A stretch of 6,778 bases of DNA from CAYMJM01 sp964391325 (lineage in GTDB: Bacteria; Patescibacteriota; Dojkabacteria; B142; JAFGMG01): NCBI GenBank assembly GCA_964391325.1, contig CAYMJM010000032.1:1-6778 (forward strand), in the 5' to 3' direction. Both the position numbers and the translations under genes were made by a program. The notes below the pieces were generated by a model. That model ran no database searches and was not told the origin of the DNA. It was given only the letters and a program-made list of their open reading frames with translations. Shown here piece by piece: positions 5,549-6,778 of the stretch (positions within the stretch are counted from its first letter, which is position 1; every line of letters begins with the position of its first letter).

Positions 5549-6412
5549 CTATTTTAATAAATTCTGCAGGTATTGTCCGTAGCCGCTTTTCATCAGGGGT
5601 TCGGCGAGCTTTTGTAATTGTTTCTCATCAATAAAACCTTGTCTGTATGCTTCTTCTTCGATACATCCGATTTTCAGTCCTTGCCTCGCTTCTATAACTC
5701 TAACGAACTCTGCAGCCTGCGCCATAGATTCAATTGTGCCAGTGTCTAACCATGCAGTTCCTTTATCCAGTAATGCGACTTTTAGTTTCCCTCTCCTTAA
5801 ATATTCTGCACTGACGCCAGTAGTTATTTCTAGTTCTCCTCGTGCACTTGGCTCCAGGTTTTTCGCAATTTCTATTACATCATTATCATAAAAATAAAGT
5901 CCTGGCACTACATAGTTGGACTTGGGGTTGTCTGGTTTTTCATCTATAGAGATAACATTGAATTCTCCATCAAACTCGACAACGCCGTATCTTTGAGGAT
6001 CTGCTACATGATATCCAAAAATAATGCCACCGTTTGGGTCTAAGCTACTTTTTAGTACCTGAGGCATTGACGATCCATAGTAGATATTATCTCCCAATAT
6101 TAAGGCTACCTTGTCTTGTTCTATAAAGTCTTCTCCAATAATAAAAGCCTCGGCAATTCCTCTCGGTTTTTCCTGCGCCTTGTATTCAAATCTACAGCCA
6201 AGCTGGCTGCCATCTCCTAGCAATCGCCTGAAATTCTCTACATATTCTGGGTTGGTTATTATAAGTATTTCTCTGATACCAGCCTGTAGAAGTGTGGTTA
6301 GAGGATAATAAACCATGGGTTTGTCGTGAATAGGCATCAGTTGTTTACTAATACCTATAGTAATAGGGTATAGCCTAGTACCGGAGCCACCTGCGAGAAT
6401 AATTCCTTTCAT
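5549..6412 (-). CDS. rfbA: Glucose-1-phosphate thymidylyltransferase (RfbA/RmlA)
   Basis: A full-length 287-residue sugar nucleotidyltransferase. It joins dTTP and glucose 1-phosphate to give dTDP-glucose and pyrophosphate, the first step to dTDP-L-rhamnose and other dTDP-sugars in the cytoplasm. The signature loop GGSGTRLYP is at 8-16, followed by SKQLMPIHDKPM (22-33), EKPRGIAEAF (81-90), the metal-binding GDN (107-109), EKP (158-160), GELEIT (192-197) and WLDTGT (221-226) with the second metal ligand. The C-terminus SGYGQYLQ fits the RmlA type. One oddity is ITTGVSAEYL at 196-205, where the family usually reads ITDxNxxYL, so the aspartate is replaced and one residue appears inserted. The usual partners rfbB, rfbC and rfbD are not seen; they may be in the gap or elsewhere. 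The start is fixed by the family N-terminus MKGIILAGG; no Shine-Dalgarno sequence precedes it. Confidence 0.96.
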   Translation of the reverse strand: MKGIILAGGSGTRLYPITIGISKQLMPIHDKPMVYYPLTTLLQAGIREILIITNPEYVENFRRLLGDGSQLGCRFEYKAQEKPRGIAEAFIIGEDFIEQDKVALILGDNIYYGSSMPQVLKSSLDPNGGIIFGYHVADPQRYGVVEFDGEFNVISIDEKPDNPKSNYVVPGLYFYDNDVIEIAKNLEPSARGELEITTGVSAEYLRRGKLKVALLDKGTAWLDTGTIESMAQAAEFVRVIEARQGLKIGCIEEEAYRQGFIDEKQLQKLAEPLMKSGYGQYLQNLLK

Positions 6413-6438
6413 AGAGAATATCTAAAATTTATAAGGCG

Positions 6439-6459
6439 ATGATAGCACAAATTATTTGT
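6439..6459 (-). promoter_or_regulatory. rfbA: Candidate extended -10 promoter of rfbA with an overlapping palindrome
   Basis: In the 56-base gap before rfbA the minus strand reads TGCTATCAT (6439-6447), an extended -10 element with a 5/6 match in the hexamer. No good -35 box is found at normal spacing, as is common for extended -10 promoters. Transcription would begin near 6432, about 20 bases before the ATG. Directly upstream and overlapping lies a perfect palindrome ACAAAT-A-ATTTGT (6447-6459), placed where a repressor could block polymerase. Both elements are short and AT-rich. Confidence 0.35.
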
Positions 6460-6468
6460 AAGAGCGAC

Positions 6469-6778
6469 TTAGAGTCCCCAGCTCTTGAGCTGATATTTTT
6501 CTTCTGTTTCTAGCTTTGCTAACTCCTTTTGAATAGCTTCTATATCTGCCTTGTTTAGAGGTTTAAATTCATCGTAAAAGCCTGTCGACAGGTCAGGAAG
6601 ATAAACGGCATCAGGAAATTTTTGAATTTTTGCGTCAGCTGTGCGGCCAAAGATCTGCATGTGAAACTGTGGTTTTTCTCCTCTTTTAAAAGCCCAGTTT
6701 CCTAAATCCTCATAGTTGATTTTAATAATGTTGATACCTCGTTTTTTTAGTCCTTGCTCCATAGCTTCTCCTACCAGT
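6469..6778 (-). CDS. HIT-superfamily protein (partial, 5' end beyond the right edge)
   Basis: The C-terminal part of what looks like a HIT (histidine triad) protein, a nucleotide hydrolase or transferase superfamily. The visible frame reads LVGEAMEQGLKKRGINIIKINYEDLGNWA, then PQFHMQIFGR, where the HIT motif HxHxH would be expected, then FPDAVYLPD and TGFYDEFKPL, a tail that resembles HIT-like proteins I recall from small-genome bacteria. The middle histidine, the nucleophile in this superfamily, is kept, but both outer histidines are glutamine (QFHMQ). An internal ATG at 6762 has AGGAG five bases upstream, giving a 97-residue alternative. However, the frame stays open to the edge, other genes here lack such sites, and starting there would remove most of the nucleotide-binding half of a HIT domain; I therefore prefer a longer gene. 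It lies 56 bases upstream of rfbA with no evident functional link. Confidence 0.65.
   Translation of the reverse strand, partial: LVGEAMEQGLKKRGINIIKINYEDLGNWAFKRGEKPQFHMQIFGRTADAKIQKFPDAVYLPDLSTGFYDEFKPLNKADIEAIQKELAKLETEEKYQLKSWGL

Noticed and set aside
6111..6308. Plus-strand open frame of 65 codons
   Set aside because: It is antisense to conserved rfbA motifs, so it is a shadow.

Overview
The window is a moderately AT-rich bacterial segment in which every supportable gene lies on the minus strand, so transcription runs from the right edge to the left edge. A run of 100 Ns (5432-5531) is a scaffold gap, so this is probably a draft or metagenome-derived assembly. I could not fix the taxon. 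Small secreted proteins of unknown family, a GNVGIGT-type surface protein, a HIT protein with an altered motif and starts that mostly lack Shine-Dalgarno sequences would fit a Patescibacteria (CPR) genome, but that is inference. TAA, TAG and TGA all appear as stops, and the TGA sits in a clean ATGA overlap, which argues against TGA recoding.

Layout in transcription order: (1) 6469-6778, the C-terminal part of a HIT-superfamily protein that runs off the right edge. (2) 5549-6412, rfbA (rmlA), the glucose-1-phosphate thymidylyltransferase that opens the dTDP-sugar pathway, with a plausible extended -10 promoter in front. (3) The gap and an AT-rich region with inverted repeats. (4) 2522-5291, a cassette of four consecutive exported or membrane-anchored proteins: a secreted tail-fibre/adhesin-like protein with two 60-residue repeats, a secreted CHAP-domain putative peptidoglycan hydrolase with a beta-rich C-terminal tail, and two single-pass anchored proteins of unknown function. 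(5) 1-2456, a glycan module: a UDP-sugar 6-dehydrogenase, a GT2 glycosyltransferase with two C-terminal membrane helices that is translationally coupled to it, and the first 55 codons of a DegT/DnrJ/EryC1/StrS sugar aminotransferase that continues off the left edge.

The window therefore reads as a cell-envelope locus. Nucleotide-sugar genes (RfbA; UDP-HexNAc dehydrogenase and aminotransferase, possibly a WbpA/WbpE-like branch towards aminated uronic acids) and a membrane glycosyltransferase flank a block of secreted surface proteins. Candidate promoters lie before rfbA, before the dehydrogenase and before the aminotransferase. No RNA gene, CRISPR array, insertion sequence or convincing intrinsic terminator was found. 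The item most worth following up is the four-gene exported cassette; a link between it and the glycan genes is a hypothesis only.
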